A stretch of DNA of 38,787 bases from CAZLKN01 sp964560135 (GCA_964560135.1 CAZLKN010000031.1:1-38787); one strand, 5' to 3'. Counted from the first letter of the stretch, positions 1-7,447 are shown. The notes: generated by a model from the sequence alone, not told the origin. Numbers and translations: made by a program.

Positions 1-2
1 GT

Positions 3-149
3 CTCGAGGCGGCGATCCTGTTCGAGGGGCTTGCACGCCGTGTCCGGGCCGTGCGACTGCATGGTGACGGCAAGCGCACACTCCATGCCTTCAACCGTGG
101 CTGGGAGTCTCTCCCGGTCACGCTGTATCCCCTGGACGACGTGTCTTAG
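3..149 (+). CDS. Cytochrome P450, C-terminal fragment cut by window edge
   Basis: The first 49 codons of this frame are open from the window edge to a TAG stop. They read like the last part of a bacterial cytochrome P450: an LEAAILFEGLARR helix, a basic stretch, then NRGWESLPV followed by a short tail, matching the family's closing N-x-(R)G-x-x-x-LPV segment. The heme-binding Cys loop would lie upstream, outside the window. Such enzymes are heme monooxygenases needing ferredoxin partners; substrate cannot be inferred. I see the tail only, so I cannot say whether the gene is intact. It ends about 360 bp before the first attC-like site. Confidence 0.7.
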   Translation, partial: LEAAILFEGLARRVRAVRLHGDGKRTLHAFNRGWESLPVTLYPLDDVS

Positions 150-513
150 ACCCCATGGGCGAGATGCCGGGCCCTTCCGGCGAAGGTTCAGGAGCGAGCG
201 GCTGCAGCGAGCTTGTTGCTGCTGGGCGAGGGGAGTTCGACGTGTTGGTCGGGGACGAGGTCGTCGCCTCTCCATGACGCGGCCAAGTCGAGCGGAATTG
301 TATTGGGCTGTGACCAAAGGGAGTTACTCGCGGGTGGGTGGCGCGGTTCCATACGTCCGTGGTGGCACAAGGCTGACTCGTCTGCTGTTGCTTGCGAGAA
401 CGCGTCTTCGTCTGCGTCTGCTCGGAGAGCGAGCTCTGCCTCCCGAGTTGCGGAGATTCTTGCATGAGTAGCCCCCGTACTCAGTGGCCATGATCGTGCG
501 GTGTAGGCGGTGG
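150..513. other. Stretch with no recognised gene
   Basis: About 360 bp between the P450 tail and the first attC-like site. A 40-codon frame (155-277, ATG) ends in a plausible acidic tail (FDVLVGDEVVASP) but has no recognisable ribosome binding site and no family I know. Longer frames on both strands have the Ser/Arg-rich composition of chance frames. It may be a decayed gene; I see nothing firm. Confidence 0.4.
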
Positions 514-620
514 ACCCTACAGCTCGGAGCTGCAGCCGCCGAGTTCTCGCCCTTGCGGCCGGGACGTAGGATGGCATCGAGCGAAGGGAGTCTCGCGGCT
601 GAGCACCCAAGTCGTTAGGC
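514..620 (+). other. attC-like recombination site A (integron cassette type)
   Basis: The site ends in GTTAGGC (614-620), an exact fit to the attC core GTTRRRY. It begins with ACCCTAC (514-520), one mismatch to the inverse core RYYYAAC. Inside, CTCGGAGCTGCAGCCG (523-538) faces GCGGCTGAGC (595-604), which pairs with it imperfectly, as expected for the L''/L' arms of attC. The same 16 bases recur in site C at 3429-3444. Length is 107 bp, close to sites B and C. The next gene starts 6 bp after the core, the usual cassette spacing. Confidence 0.6.
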
Positions 621-626
621 GGACAG

Positions 627-965
627 ATGAGCACGCAAGTACTTTGCAACCGCATCAGGCTCCGACCCGGAAGTCTGGAGCGCGTCCGCGAGTGGGCGGA
701 GACGCTTAAGGAGCGCCGTAACGAAGCTCTGGCAACGTTGCAGGCGGAAGGGGTGACCATCGAATCCGCCTTCTTGGAACGAGCCACCGATGGCGATTTC
801 CTGATCATCTATATGCGAGCGCCTGACCTCAACTCCGCCGTGGGCGCGGCTGCTCACTCCGCTCACCCCATCGACGCTTGCCATCAAGAGTTCAAGCGCG
901 ACACGTGGGAGGGAGGAGAAGCTCTTGAACTCCTTGTCGATCTGGTCTTGGATCAAGATGACTGA
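627..965 (+). CDS. DUF6176 family protein (112 aa)
   Basis: A compact protein starting MSTQVLCNRIRLRPGSLERV, followed by EWAETLKERRNEAL, a VTIESAFLE strand, DFLIIYMRA, and a C-terminal HPIDACHQEFKRDTWEGG segment ending in an acidic tail. This is the pattern I recall for DUF6176, small cytoplasmic proteins of unknown function with a ferredoxin-like alpha/beta appearance; the assignment is from memory. The full family length seems present. The ATG lies 6 bp after attC-like site A and the stop 5 bp before site B, so the gene sits exactly where a single-gene integron cassette would. No strong ribosome binding site is visible, which is common for cassette genes. The biological role is unknown. Confidence 0.7.
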   Translation: MSTQVLCNRIRLRPGSLERVREWAETLKERRNEALATLQAEGVTIESAFLERATDGDFLIIYMRAPDLNSAVGAAAHSAHPIDACHQEFKRDTWEGGEALELLVDLVLDQDD

Positions 966-970
966 TAGCC

Positions 971-1074
971 GCCTAACAGGGCGTTGGAGCCGACCGGCCA
1001 CGCTGGCGGCTGCGCGTGCACCCGAGGCCGATCGCTTCGCGGCTCGGCGCGGGTGGCGCGGAGGGTCGTAATAC
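971..1074 (+). other. attC-like recombination site B (3' core degenerate)
   Basis: GCCTAAC at 971-977 is an exact RYYYAAC inverse core, followed by AGGGCGTTGGAGCCGAC, typical of attC left arms. The interior folds as a long imperfect hairpin: CACCCG (1019-1024) with CGGGTG (1050-1055), extended by CGCG on both sides. The expected closing core is decayed to GTAATAC (1068-1074). Length is 104 bp. I call it a degenerate attC. Confidence 0.5.
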
Positions 1075-1089
1075 GCACGAGGGGTCTCG

Positions 1090-1391
1090 ATGAACGGATC
1101 CGCTGGTGAAGTGGTCCGGTATGTCGCTGCTGGAGGCGTCGTGGTTGGTGCGGGCCGCGTGCTTGTACTGGAGAGGCCTGGCCGCAACGAGCTCCGACTG
1201 CCAAAGGGCCATGTCGAGCATGGCGAGTCTGCAGAGGCGGCGCCGTTCGAGAGGTCCGCGAGGAGGCAGGTCGTTTCGGTGAGGAGGAGGCGCAATTCGA
1301 GCCCCGCTGGGTTGCTATGGAGGAAGCTCTCGAGCGTCTGACCTTTGAAGCCGAGCGCGAGTGGGTTCGTCGTGCGATTGGTTACCGATGA
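1090..1391 (+). pseudogene. NUDIX hydrolase remnant (frameshift plus internal deletion)
   Basis: The N-terminus is a clear NUDIX start: YVAAGGVVVGAGRVLVLERP, then RLPKGHVEHGES, the first half of the NUDIX box. At about 1232 one base appears to be missing; shifting frame restores VREVREEAG, the second half of the box. Immediately after it the sequence jumps to FGEEEAQFEPRWVAMEEALERL, which is the C-terminal end of these proteins, and stops at TGA 1389-1391. About 40 residues that normally carry the middle strands are absent. Intact relatives hydrolyse nucleoside diphosphate-linked compounds. Both lesions suggest a dead gene. It directly follows attC-like site B. Confidence 0.75.
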
Positions 1392-1424
1392 GGATCGCAT
1401 CGGCGACGAGTGCGGGAGGGAACC

Positions 1425-2240
1425 ATGCCCGAAATGAGAGATTCGAGCGGCAGCGCCAAGCGATGGGGGCCTCTGTTCGGGGCGCGCGCCCGGGACTGGG
1501 CTGAGACCTGGGAGGGACCGTCCGGCTACGGGAAGCTCGTCTACGAGTACGTCCTCGACCGCGCGAAGGTCGACCCGGGGACGCGGCTATTGGACTGCGG
1601 ATGCGGCGCTGGCCGTTTCGCGCACATGGCGGCGGGTCGTGGGGCACAGGTCGCGGGCATCGACGCGGCCGAGGAGTTGATCGAGATCGCCGCCCAGCGA
1701 ACCCCCGAGGGCGAGTTCCGCGTCGGCGAGGTCGAAAGCTTGCCGTGGTCCGACAACTCCTTCGATTGGGTTACAGGGTTCAACGCGTTTCAGTTCGCCG
1801 ACGACAAGGCGCGAGCACTTGCAGAAGCCTTGCGGGTGTCCAAAGGTCCTGTGGCTGTGGTGGTTCCCAGCCGCGTCGCGGACTCAGGGCTCACCGCGGT
1901 GTTCCAGCAGCTCTTTCCCCTTTTCCCAGACGGCTCCCTGGAGACGATGCGGCAGAGTGGCATGTTCGCGCTCTCCGCACCGGGCAGCCTTGAGGAGGTC
2001 TTGGCTACGGTCGGCCTTGAGGTCTTCGAAGACGAGGAACTCGAGACGCCGATCCCGTTCGACAGCATCGCCACCGGTGTCCGTGCGTTCGTGGCCGGCG
2101 GGCCGATGGCGGTCGCGGTCCAGCATTCGGGGGAGTCGGCCGTAGCGCAGGCCGCTGAGGAAGCACTCGCTGCCTTTGCCAGCAGCCGCGGGGACGTCAC
2201 GCTTCCCGGCTGGTATCGCGTCGTGCTCGTTCGAGGATGA
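1425..2240 (+). CDS. Class I SAM-dependent methyltransferase (271 aa)
   Basis: Seven-strand methyltransferase. Motif I is LLDCGCGAGRFA at about residues 50-61, binding S-adenosylmethionine; the acidic residue after the second strand is in GIDAAEELIEIA; VESLPWSDNSFDWV is the post-motif region of the Methyltransf_11 type. The C-terminal half (FALSAPGSLEEVLATVGLEV, then an AFASSRGDVTLPGW segment) resembles UbiE-like small-molecule methyltransferases. The ATG at 1425 has GGGAGG about 9 bases upstream, so I prefer it to the GTG at 1410. The substrate is unknown. It lies 34 bp after the NUDIX remnant and 27 bp before the hydrolase, so those two may be cotranscribed. Confidence 0.8.
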   Translation: MPEMRDSSGSAKRWGPLFGARARDWAETWEGPSGYGKLVYEYVLDRAKVDPGTRLLDCGCGAGRFAHMAAGRGAQVAGIDAAEELIEIAAQRTPEGEFRVGEVESLPWSDNSFDWVTGFNAFQFADDKARALAEALRVSKGPVAVVVPSRVADSGLTAVFQQLFPLFPDGSLETMRQSGMFALSAPGSLEEVLATVGLEVFEDEELETPIPFDSIATGVRAFVAGGPMAVAVQHSGESAVAQAAEEALAAFASSRGDVTLPGWYRVVLVRG

Positions 2241-2267
2241 GCTTCCGGGCGAGGAAGAGGTTGGAAC

Positions 2268-3098
2268 GTGAGCGACACAGGCAAAGCGACGATATCGCAC
2301 GTGGTCTCTGCCGACGGTACCGAGATCGCCTACTGGAAGACCGGCGAGGGCCCTCCGCTCGTTCTCGTGCACGGTGCGCCTGCCGACCATACGCGCTGGG
2401 ATCCACTCCTACCTCACCTCACCCAGCACGTCACCGTCTACGCGATCGACCGCCGGGGGCGCGGAGCCAGCTCCGACGGTCCAAGGTATGACATCACGCT
2501 GGAGTTCGAGGACGTGGCCGCAGTCGTGGAGGCCGTGTCCGACGATGCGGGATCCGTGGTGGATGTATATGGCCACTCCTTCGGCGGGTGCGTGGCGTTC
2601 GGAGCAGCGGGGCGGACCTCGCGCATCCGCAAGCTTGCTCTCTACGAGGGGTGGCCCTTGCAGGACCCGTCGGTGCTTGCCATGCCACCAGATCTGGCGG
2701 AGCGACTGGCCACCCTACAGGCCGAGGGAAACGGTGAAGGTCTGCTCGAAAGCTTCATGCGTGAAGGCAACATGATCTCCGATGACGACATCCAAGCGAT
2801 GCGCTCACTGCCATCATGGCCGGGACGGGTCAACGCCGCGCTTGCCCTTCCGCGGGAGCTCGGGGCTATCGTCGACGCGCGGCTCGATGCGGCGCAGGGG
2901 GCGCGGATCAAGGTGCCTACGCTCCTGTTGACTGGTGAAGGCAGTTCCGATCCGGCCAGACGCGATATCGAGGCAGTAGCAGCGGTGCTGCCCGACGCGC
3001 GGATCGTGGTCCTCGAGAGTCAGGAGCACGTCGCGGACATCATGGCCCCAGAGGTCTTTGCCGCACACCTGCTGTCGTTTCTGCGGGACGGGGACTAG
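2268..3098 (+). CDS. Alpha/beta hydrolase (276 aa)
   Basis: An alpha/beta-hydrolase fold enzyme: LVLVHGAPADHTRW gives the oxyanion-hole HG motif, YGHSFGG is the nucleophile elbow with Ser, and the late QEHVAD supplies the catalytic His; an acidic residue is likely around LLTGEGSSDPARRD. The start is GTG with GGAAGAGG upstream. The protein is complete, ending with LSFLRDGD and a TAG at 3096-3098, just before the assembly gap. The substrate is unknown; relatives include esterases and C-C hydrolases. The gene is 27 bp downstream of the methyltransferase and on the same strand. Confidence 0.8.
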   Translation: MSDTGKATISHVVSADGTEIAYWKTGEGPPLVLVHGAPADHTRWDPLLPHLTQHVTVYAIDRRGRGASSDGPRYDITLEFEDVAAVVEAVSDDAGSVVDVYGHSFGGCVAFGAAGRTSRIRKLALYEGWPLQDPSVLAMPPDLAERLATLQAEGNGEGLLESFMREGNMISDDDIQAMRSLPSWPGRVNAALALPRELGAIVDARLDAAQGARIKVPTLLLTGEGSSDPARRDIEAVAAVLPDARIVVLESQEHVADIMAPEVFAAHLLSFLRDGD

Positions 3099-3109
3099 GG
3101 TCGTGAGCC
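3055..3109 (+). repeat. 55-bp sequence duplicated across the gap, left copy
   Basis: These 55 bases, covering the last codons of the hydrolase and 11 bases beyond its stop, are repeated without any mismatch at 3210-3264 directly after the N run. An exact repeat that abuts both sides of a gap is the signature of an unresolved contig-end overlap, not of biology. Confidence 0.9.
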
Positions 3110-3209
3110 NNNNNNNNNNNNNNNNNNNNNNNNNNNNNNNNNNNNNNNNNNNNNNNNNNNNNNNNNNNNNNNNNNNNNNNNNNNNNNNNNNNNNNNNNNN
3201 NNNNNNNNN
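3110..3209. other. Assembly gap of 100 N
   Basis: Exactly 100 N bases, the conventional placeholder for a gap of unknown size. Because the same 55-mer flanks it, the true sequence probably has one copy of the 55-mer and no gap. Confidence 0.95.
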
Positions 3210-3264
3210 TCTTTGCCGCACACCTGCTGTCGTTTCTGCGGGACGGGGACTAGGGTCGTGAGCC
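3210..3264 (+). repeat. 55-bp sequence duplicated across the gap, right copy
   Basis: Exact second copy of 3055-3109. Its first part re-encodes the C-terminal residues of the alpha/beta hydrolase (FAAHLLSFLRDGD) and should not be annotated as a separate gene. Confidence 0.9.
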
Positions 3265-3281
3265 TGATGCGACGACCATGA

Positions 3282-3416
3282 CGGTGGCTATCCGATCCGC
3301 CCTCGAGGTATCGAAAGTTCGGCTTTGTTGACGAAGGTCGACTTCGGCAGCGCGTGCGCACCATTGGCGGCGATTTCCGGGACGATATCTCTATGGCATG
3401 GTTCTCCGGCGTCTGA
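3282..3416 (+). pseudogene. GNAT acetyltransferase, C-terminal remnant
   Basis: The frame before TGA 3414-3416 reads YRKFGFVDEGRLRQ, then VRTIGGDFRDDISMAWFSGV. This is the end of a GNAT N-acetyltransferase of the RimJ/RimL type, whose last strands read 'Y.k.GF..EG.lR' and 'rDdi.M'. The acetyl-CoA-binding middle and the N-terminus are missing: the frame is open only from 3282 after a stop at 3279. The remnant ends 6 bp before attC-like site C, so it is probably the tail of a truncated gene cassette. The gap just upstream does not hide the rest if the 55-mer overlap is real. Confidence 0.6.
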
Positions 3417-3422
3417 AGCGCC

Positions 3423-3527
3423 GCCCAACTCGGAGCTGCAGCCGATCGAACGCCGCCGCCACGTCCAGCAGTACCCTCAAGTCATGAGAGGCTGCGTACC
3501 GTCGGGTGAGCGCCTGAGTCGTTGGAC
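3423..3527 (+). other. attC-like recombination site C
   Basis: GCCCAAC (3423-3429) fits RYYYAAC exactly and GTTGGAC (3521-3527) fits GTTRRRY exactly. The arms TCGGAGCTGCAGCCGA and TCGGGTGAGCGCCTGA are imperfectly complementary, with the small bulge typical of attC. CTCGGAGCTGCAGCCG is shared with site A. Length is 105 bp. The following gene begins 10 bp after the core. This is the best formed of the three sites. Confidence 0.7.
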
Positions 3528-3537
3528 GGCCGGATAG

Positions 3538-4566
3538 TTGGACGAGCTGAGTCAGTTTGCCTCGAAGGATCTGTCGCCTCGCCCGACCGATGGAAGCCCA
3601 TGCGACCTCCCCTATGGTCTTACATGGGTGGATCTTCGACCGGTCCTCGCGACCGCGAGTGACGACGATTCTGGCTTCTACGCCACGGCTTCGTACGACA
3701 AGCAGGGGCTCCACGGTGGCGACGATTCGTGCATCCTTACGCTCCGCCGGCGGGGCGAGGATCCGTTCGAGCGTACGGTATTCATCAAGTGTGTCCACGA
3801 CCAGAGGGCCCGGGAGGCGCCCAGGTACCGGCTCCTCGCGTCGGCTGGGGTTCCGGTGCCGAGGCTCCTGGCGTCGGTTTCGCGAACAGGCGCCGAGGTC
3901 CTCGTGTTGGAGTTTCTTCCGCGGATCGGTATCGACTGGCAGTCCCGCGCTGAGGTCGAAGCGCTTCTGGAACTCGTCGCGCGGCTGAACGCAGCCCAGG
4001 TCGACTCGGCCGACATCGAGACGCGACCCGCGGTCCGCAACGATGGTTTCGACGCGTCGGTCCGGTCCGCGCTCCGGCAGATCCAACGCAATCCAGCGAT
4101 GCGACTGCGTGCGGACCTTGTCTTCGAGGCCTACCAGCGAGCGCAAGGCGAGGTCGGGTCGATGCCGCTGGCCCCGACCCATGGTGAGTTCTACTTCCAG
4201 CAGGTTGGTTGGGCGGCTCGGGACGGTCTGGAGGAGCTCGTCATGTTCGACTTGGCGACGCTCGCGTTGCGGTCCCGCTTGGGCGACGTTGCAGGCGTGT
4301 TGCCGCTGCTCGTCGAGAAGGCCCGGCGACCGGAGGAAGAGCTGCTCGCCATCTACCTCGACGCGCTCGCTCGATTCGGCGGCTCCGTCGATCCGCACGC
4401 GGACTATGTCCGCGAACTGCGAGCCACGCGTATCGCGACTTTCTGCTGGGCGCTGCCGTGGCTTGTACGATCTTCGACTGACACGTCGGGGTTCGATCTT
4501 GGGGCCGAGCTTGACCTGAAGCTTCGATGGCTCTGCCGTGATGTCGAGGCGTTAGCTTGTCGTTGA
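3538..4566 (+). CDS. APH-like phosphotransferase homologue with altered catalytic loop (342 aa)
   Basis: The fold resembles the aminoglycoside phosphotransferase/choline kinase superfamily. VFIKCVHDQ gives the ATP-binding lysine, YRLLASAGVPVPRLLA follows as in APH proteins, VLEFLPRI is the hinge, THGEFYFQQVGW is the catalytic loop and VMFDLATLAL the metal-binding segment. In active kinases the loop is HGDxxxxN; here Asp is Glu and the Asn position is Gln, so catalysis may be weak or lost. The start is TTG 10 bp after attC-like site C; no earlier or stronger start is visible. Sequence similarity to known resistance enzymes is too low to propose a drug substrate. Confidence 0.65.
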   Translation: MDELSQFASKDLSPRPTDGSPCDLPYGLTWVDLRPVLATASDDDSGFYATASYDKQGLHGGDDSCILTLRRRGEDPFERTVFIKCVHDQRAREAPRYRLLASAGVPVPRLLASVSRTGAEVLVLEFLPRIGIDWQSRAEVEALLELVARLNAAQVDSADIETRPAVRNDGFDASVRSALRQIQRNPAMRLRADLVFEAYQRAQGEVGSMPLAPTHGEFYFQQVGWAARDGLEELVMFDLATLALRSRLGDVAGVLPLLVEKARRPEEELLAIYLDALARFGGSVDPHADYVRELRATRIATFCWALPWLVRSSTDTSGFDLGAELDLKLRWLCRDVEALACR

Positions 4567-4759
4567 GCCATCGAGCCGCGCTCCGAAGCTGACTGATCGG
4601 GACGGCCCCCAACGCTGCCCGTATCCATCGGGAAGCACGTCGAGCAATCCTCGTTCGAATCTCCACAATAGCTCGACAACGTCCTTACGAAATCGTTTCG
4701 GCTACCAAGCTAGGATTCCCACAAGGAGATGCGCTCATATCGAGGCCGGAGGAACAGGC

Positions 4760-5143
4760 ATGACAAGGATCACTGCGTACCGATCTGCCGTGGGGGTCGC
4801 GGTCCTAGCGGCACTCCTGCTCGTCTGGCTGAGCCTGGGTGTTGGTGTCATCGGGAGGGATGGCGACCCCGCCAACGTCATGTATTTCGGGGTGGTTGGT
4901 GTCGGCATCGTCGGCGCGCTCGTAGCGCGCTTTCGGCCGCGTGGGATGGCATCGGCGTTGTACGTGACGGCGGTCGCTCAGGCGCTGGTCGCTCTGATCG
5001 CACTGTTTGCGGGCTTGGGCCGCCCGTGGAGCGGGCCGCTGGAACTGGTGGGCTTGAATGGGATGTTCATCGCGCTGTTCGTCGGATCGGCATGGCTGTT
5101 TCGGCGTGCTGCCTCTGGACCATCCGGGCAGGAGGAAGCATAG
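4760..5143 (+). CDS. Small four-helix membrane protein (127 aa)
   Basis: Four hydrophobic segments are visible: residues about 9-30 (VGVAVLAALLLVWLSLGVGV), 38-57, 65-86 and 98-113. The loop GVIGRDGDPANVMYFGVVGVG followed by ALVARFRPRGMA is shared with small integral membrane proteins seen in many bacteria without a known role. The ATG has a clear GGAGG 8 bases upstream. It stands alone, 193 bp after the kinase homologue, in an interval where I see no gene and no complete attC. GTTGGGC right after the stop fits the attC core, but no inverse core pairs with it. Function unknown; probably cytoplasmic-membrane located. Confidence 0.65.
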   Translation: MTRITAYRSAVGVAVLAALLLVWLSLGVGVIGRDGDPANVMYFGVVGVGIVGALVARFRPRGMASALYVTAVAQALVALIALFAGLGRPWSGPLELVGLNGMFIALFVGSAWLFRRAASGPSGQEEA

Positions 5144-5288
5144 CGTTGGGCTGGCTCGTCGGTCCGTCGCTCGGTTGTCGTGCGTCTGTTCGTCGGTAGC
5201 GTGTACGCGACCACGAGGCGCACTTCGTGACCGTCTGAGAAGGCGGCCCCCGCGTCTCGGCCCGATGTGGCGCTGGTAGGTTGTGGCG

Positions 5289-6632
5289 ATGATGGAGCCG
5301 CCGCGGACCAGGTACGCGAGAGTCGGTGACGCTGCCGTCGCGTACCAGGTCGTGGGGGACGGGGACGTCGACCTGCTCTGCCCGCTTGGCAATGTCAGTC
5401 ACCTCGAGCTGCTGTGGGAGATACCCGAGGTTGCCTCCTTCTTCGTGAAGCTCGGCGAGTTCTGTCGCGTGGTGGTGTTCGACCGGCGGAGCTGCGGACT
5501 CTCGGACCCTCTGCCCAACCTCGGGGTGGGGGCCCTCGAAGACTGGGTGGCGGACTGCCTCGCCGTGCTCGACGCGGTCGGCAGCGAGCATGCCGCCGTC
5601 ATGGGCCACGACATCGCCGGACCCATGTCGTTGCAACTGGCAGCGACGCATCCCACCCGCGTGGAGGCCATCACCCTCCTCGATTCCTACGCCCGGCTGA
5701 TTCGCACCACGGACTATCCCGGTTGGCACCCGGATTCCGTCGCACCGGCGCTGGACACGCCCTGGGAGTCCTGGGGGACCGGCGAGAGCATCATCGCCTG
5801 GAACCCGCGCTTCCGGGACGACCCGGAGGCCCAGCGGCAATGGGGCCGGTGGGAGCGCTACTCGATGGCTCCCGGCACACGGCGCAGGACGATGGAGGCG
5901 TGGCTCGCGATGGACGTCCGCGACGTCGTGCCTTCGGTCCAGTGTCCCGTCCTCATCGTCCAGGGCCTCGGGAACCCACTCATCCGTCCCGACCATGGGA
6001 GATGGCTCGCGCGGCACCTGGCCGACGTCTGCTACGTGGAGATCCCGAGTGACGGCTACCTGGACGTCTACTACGGAAACGCCGCAGCGGTCCTCGAGGA
6101 GATGCGTGAGTTCCTCACCGGCGAGCGGCGCGCTCCGGAGCCGGATCGGGTCCTCTCGACGATCCTGTTCACGGACGTCGTCAGCTCCACCGAGCGCGCG
6201 GCCTCGCTCGGCGACCGCCGCTGGCGGGAGCTGCTCGACCAGCACGACAACGTGGCCGGGATCGAGCTGGACCGGGGCGGCGGGCGCCTGATCAAGTCCA
6301 CGGGGGACGGGCTCCTCGCGACCTTCGACGCTCCCGCTCGAGCGGTGCGCACCGGCGCAGCTCTGCTTCGTCGATGGCGATCGCTCGGCTTGGACGCGCG
6401 TGTCGGGATCCACACCGGCGAGTGTGAGCTACGGGGTGCGGACGTCGGCGGCATAGCCGTTCACATCGCCGCTCGCATCCAGGAGTTGTGCGGCCCCGGT
6501 GAGATCTTCGTCTCCCGGACCGTGAAGGACCTCGTCGCCGGGTCCGAGCTGCGCTTCCACGATCACGGCGGTCATCAGCTGAAAGGTGTGCCCGACACGT
6601 GGCAGGTCTTCTCGGTCGACCTGTCCGAGTAG
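5289..6632 (+). CDS. Alpha/beta-hydrolase fused to class III adenylate cyclase (447 aa)
   Basis: Residues about 1-280 form an alpha/beta-hydrolase domain (VVFDRRSCGLSDP, then AVMGHDIAGPM). Residues about 290-445 form a class III nucleotide cyclase: ILFTDVVSSTERA and KSTGDGLLATF carry the two metal-binding Asp residues, RVGIHTGE and VHIAARI follow in order. This fusion is common in Actinobacteria and is expected to make cAMP in response to a ligand bound by the hydrolase-like domain. The elbow is GHDIAG, with Asp where Ser is usual, so the domain may be a sensor rather than a hydrolase. ATG codons at 5289 and 5292 are equally possible; the GTG at 5283 less so. It appears monocistronic. Confidence 0.85.
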   Translation: MMEPPRTRYARVGDAAVAYQVVGDGDVDLLCPLGNVSHLELLWEIPEVASFFVKLGEFCRVVVFDRRSCGLSDPLPNLGVGALEDWVADCLAVLDAVGSEHAAVMGHDIAGPMSLQLAATHPTRVEAITLLDSYARLIRTTDYPGWHPDSVAPALDTPWESWGTGESIIAWNPRFRDDPEAQRQWGRWERYSMAPGTRRRTMEAWLAMDVRDVVPSVQCPVLIVQGLGNPLIRPDHGRWLARHLADVCYVEIPSDGYLDVYYGNAAAVLEEMREFLTGERRAPEPDRVLSTILFTDVVSSTERAASLGDRRWRELLDQHDNVAGIELDRGGGRLIKSTGDGLLATFDAPARAVRTGAALLRRWRSLGLDARVGIHTGECELRGADVGGIAVHIAARIQELCGPGEIFVSRTVKDLVAGSELRFHDHGGHQLKGVPDTWQVFSVDLSE

Positions 6633-6661
6633 CGACCCAGGCCGTGACAGGCCCCCGGCCC

Positions 6662-7447
6662 TCAGCGGTAGGGGCCGAAGTCGGGTTCGCGCTTCTCGGT
6701 GAAGGCTCGCACCCCCTCGGACGCCTCCTCGGTCCCCTGGAAGACCCCCAGCGCATCGAAGGACAGCTGCGAGATCCCCGCGATGGCCTCGGTGTCGGCG
6801 TTGAAGGAGTGCTTCAGGAACCGCAGCGCGGTCGGGGAGTGACGCAGGATCTCCGCGGCCCACCCGCGGGCTTCGTCCATGAGCCGGTCCGCGGGCACGA
6901 CCGCGTTCACCAGGCCCATCCCGAGCGCCTGCTCGGCGGTGTAGCGCCGGCACAGGTACCAGATCTCCCGGGCCCGCTTCTCGCCGACCACCCGGGCCAG
7001 GTAGGCGGTGCCGAAGCCGGCGTCGAAGGAGCCCACGCGCGGGCCGACCTGGCCGAACACGGCGGTGTCCGAGGCGATGGTCAGATCGCAGAGCACGTGA
7101 AGCACGTGGCCCCCGCCGATCGCGTAGCCGTTGACCGCCGCGATCACGGGCTTGGGGATGTCCCGGATCACGCGGTGCAGCGTCTCCACCTCGAACAGGC
7201 CCGTCTCCGACGGACCGTAGTCGCCGGTTTCGGCCCGCTGCTTCTGGTCGCCGCCGGTGCAGAAGGCCCGGCCCCCGGCGCCGGTGAGGATCACCACACC
7301 AACGCCGTGGTCGGCCCAGGCGGCCTTGAAGCAGCGGATCAGCTCGTCGACGGTGTTCGCGGTGAAGGCGTTCATCCGGTCGGGACGGTCGATCGTGACC
7401 GTCGCGATCCCGTCGGCGGTCTCGTAGCGGACGTCGCTGAGCTCCAT
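6662..7447 (-). CDS. MenB/BadI-type enoyl-CoA hydratase family protein (261 aa)
   Basis: Crotonase fold. FCTGGDQKQR, GYAIGGGHVLHVLCDLTIA, GQVGPRVGSFDAGFGTAYLARVV and REIWYLCRRY form the signature shared by dihydroxynaphthoyl-CoA synthase MenB and 2-ketocyclohexanecarboxyl-CoA hydrolase BadI. The N-terminus (RPDRMNAFTANTVDELI) and the end (EKREPDFGPYR) look nearer BadI-like proteins, but I cannot separate the two by eye. Reactions would be ring closure in menaquinone synthesis or ring opening in alicyclic acid degradation. No other men or bad gene is visible. The ATG at 7447 matches family starts. Transcribed divergently from ffh. Confidence 0.75.
   Translation of the reverse strand: MELSDVRYETADGIATVTIDRPDRMNAFTANTVDELIRCFKAAWADHGVGVVILTGAGGRAFCTGGDQKQRAETGDYGPSETGLFEVETLHRVIRDIPKPVIAAVNGYAIGGGHVLHVLCDLTIASDTAVFGQVGPRVGSFDAGFGTAYLARVVGEKRAREIWYLCRRYTAEQALGMGLVNAVVPADRLMDEARGWAAEILRHSPTALRFLKHSFNADTEAIAGISQLSFDALGVFQGTEEASEGVRAFTEKREPDFGPYR

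Noticed and set aside
155..277. 40-codon frame after the P450 tail
   Set aside because: No ribosome binding site and no known family; could be chance.
3058..3261. Frames running through the N run
   Set aside because: They are artefacts of unknown bases translated as X and of the duplicated 55-mer.
5145..5151. GTTGGGC after the membrane-protein gene, a possible attC core
   Set aside because: No RYYYAAC inverse core or complementary arm pairs with it.
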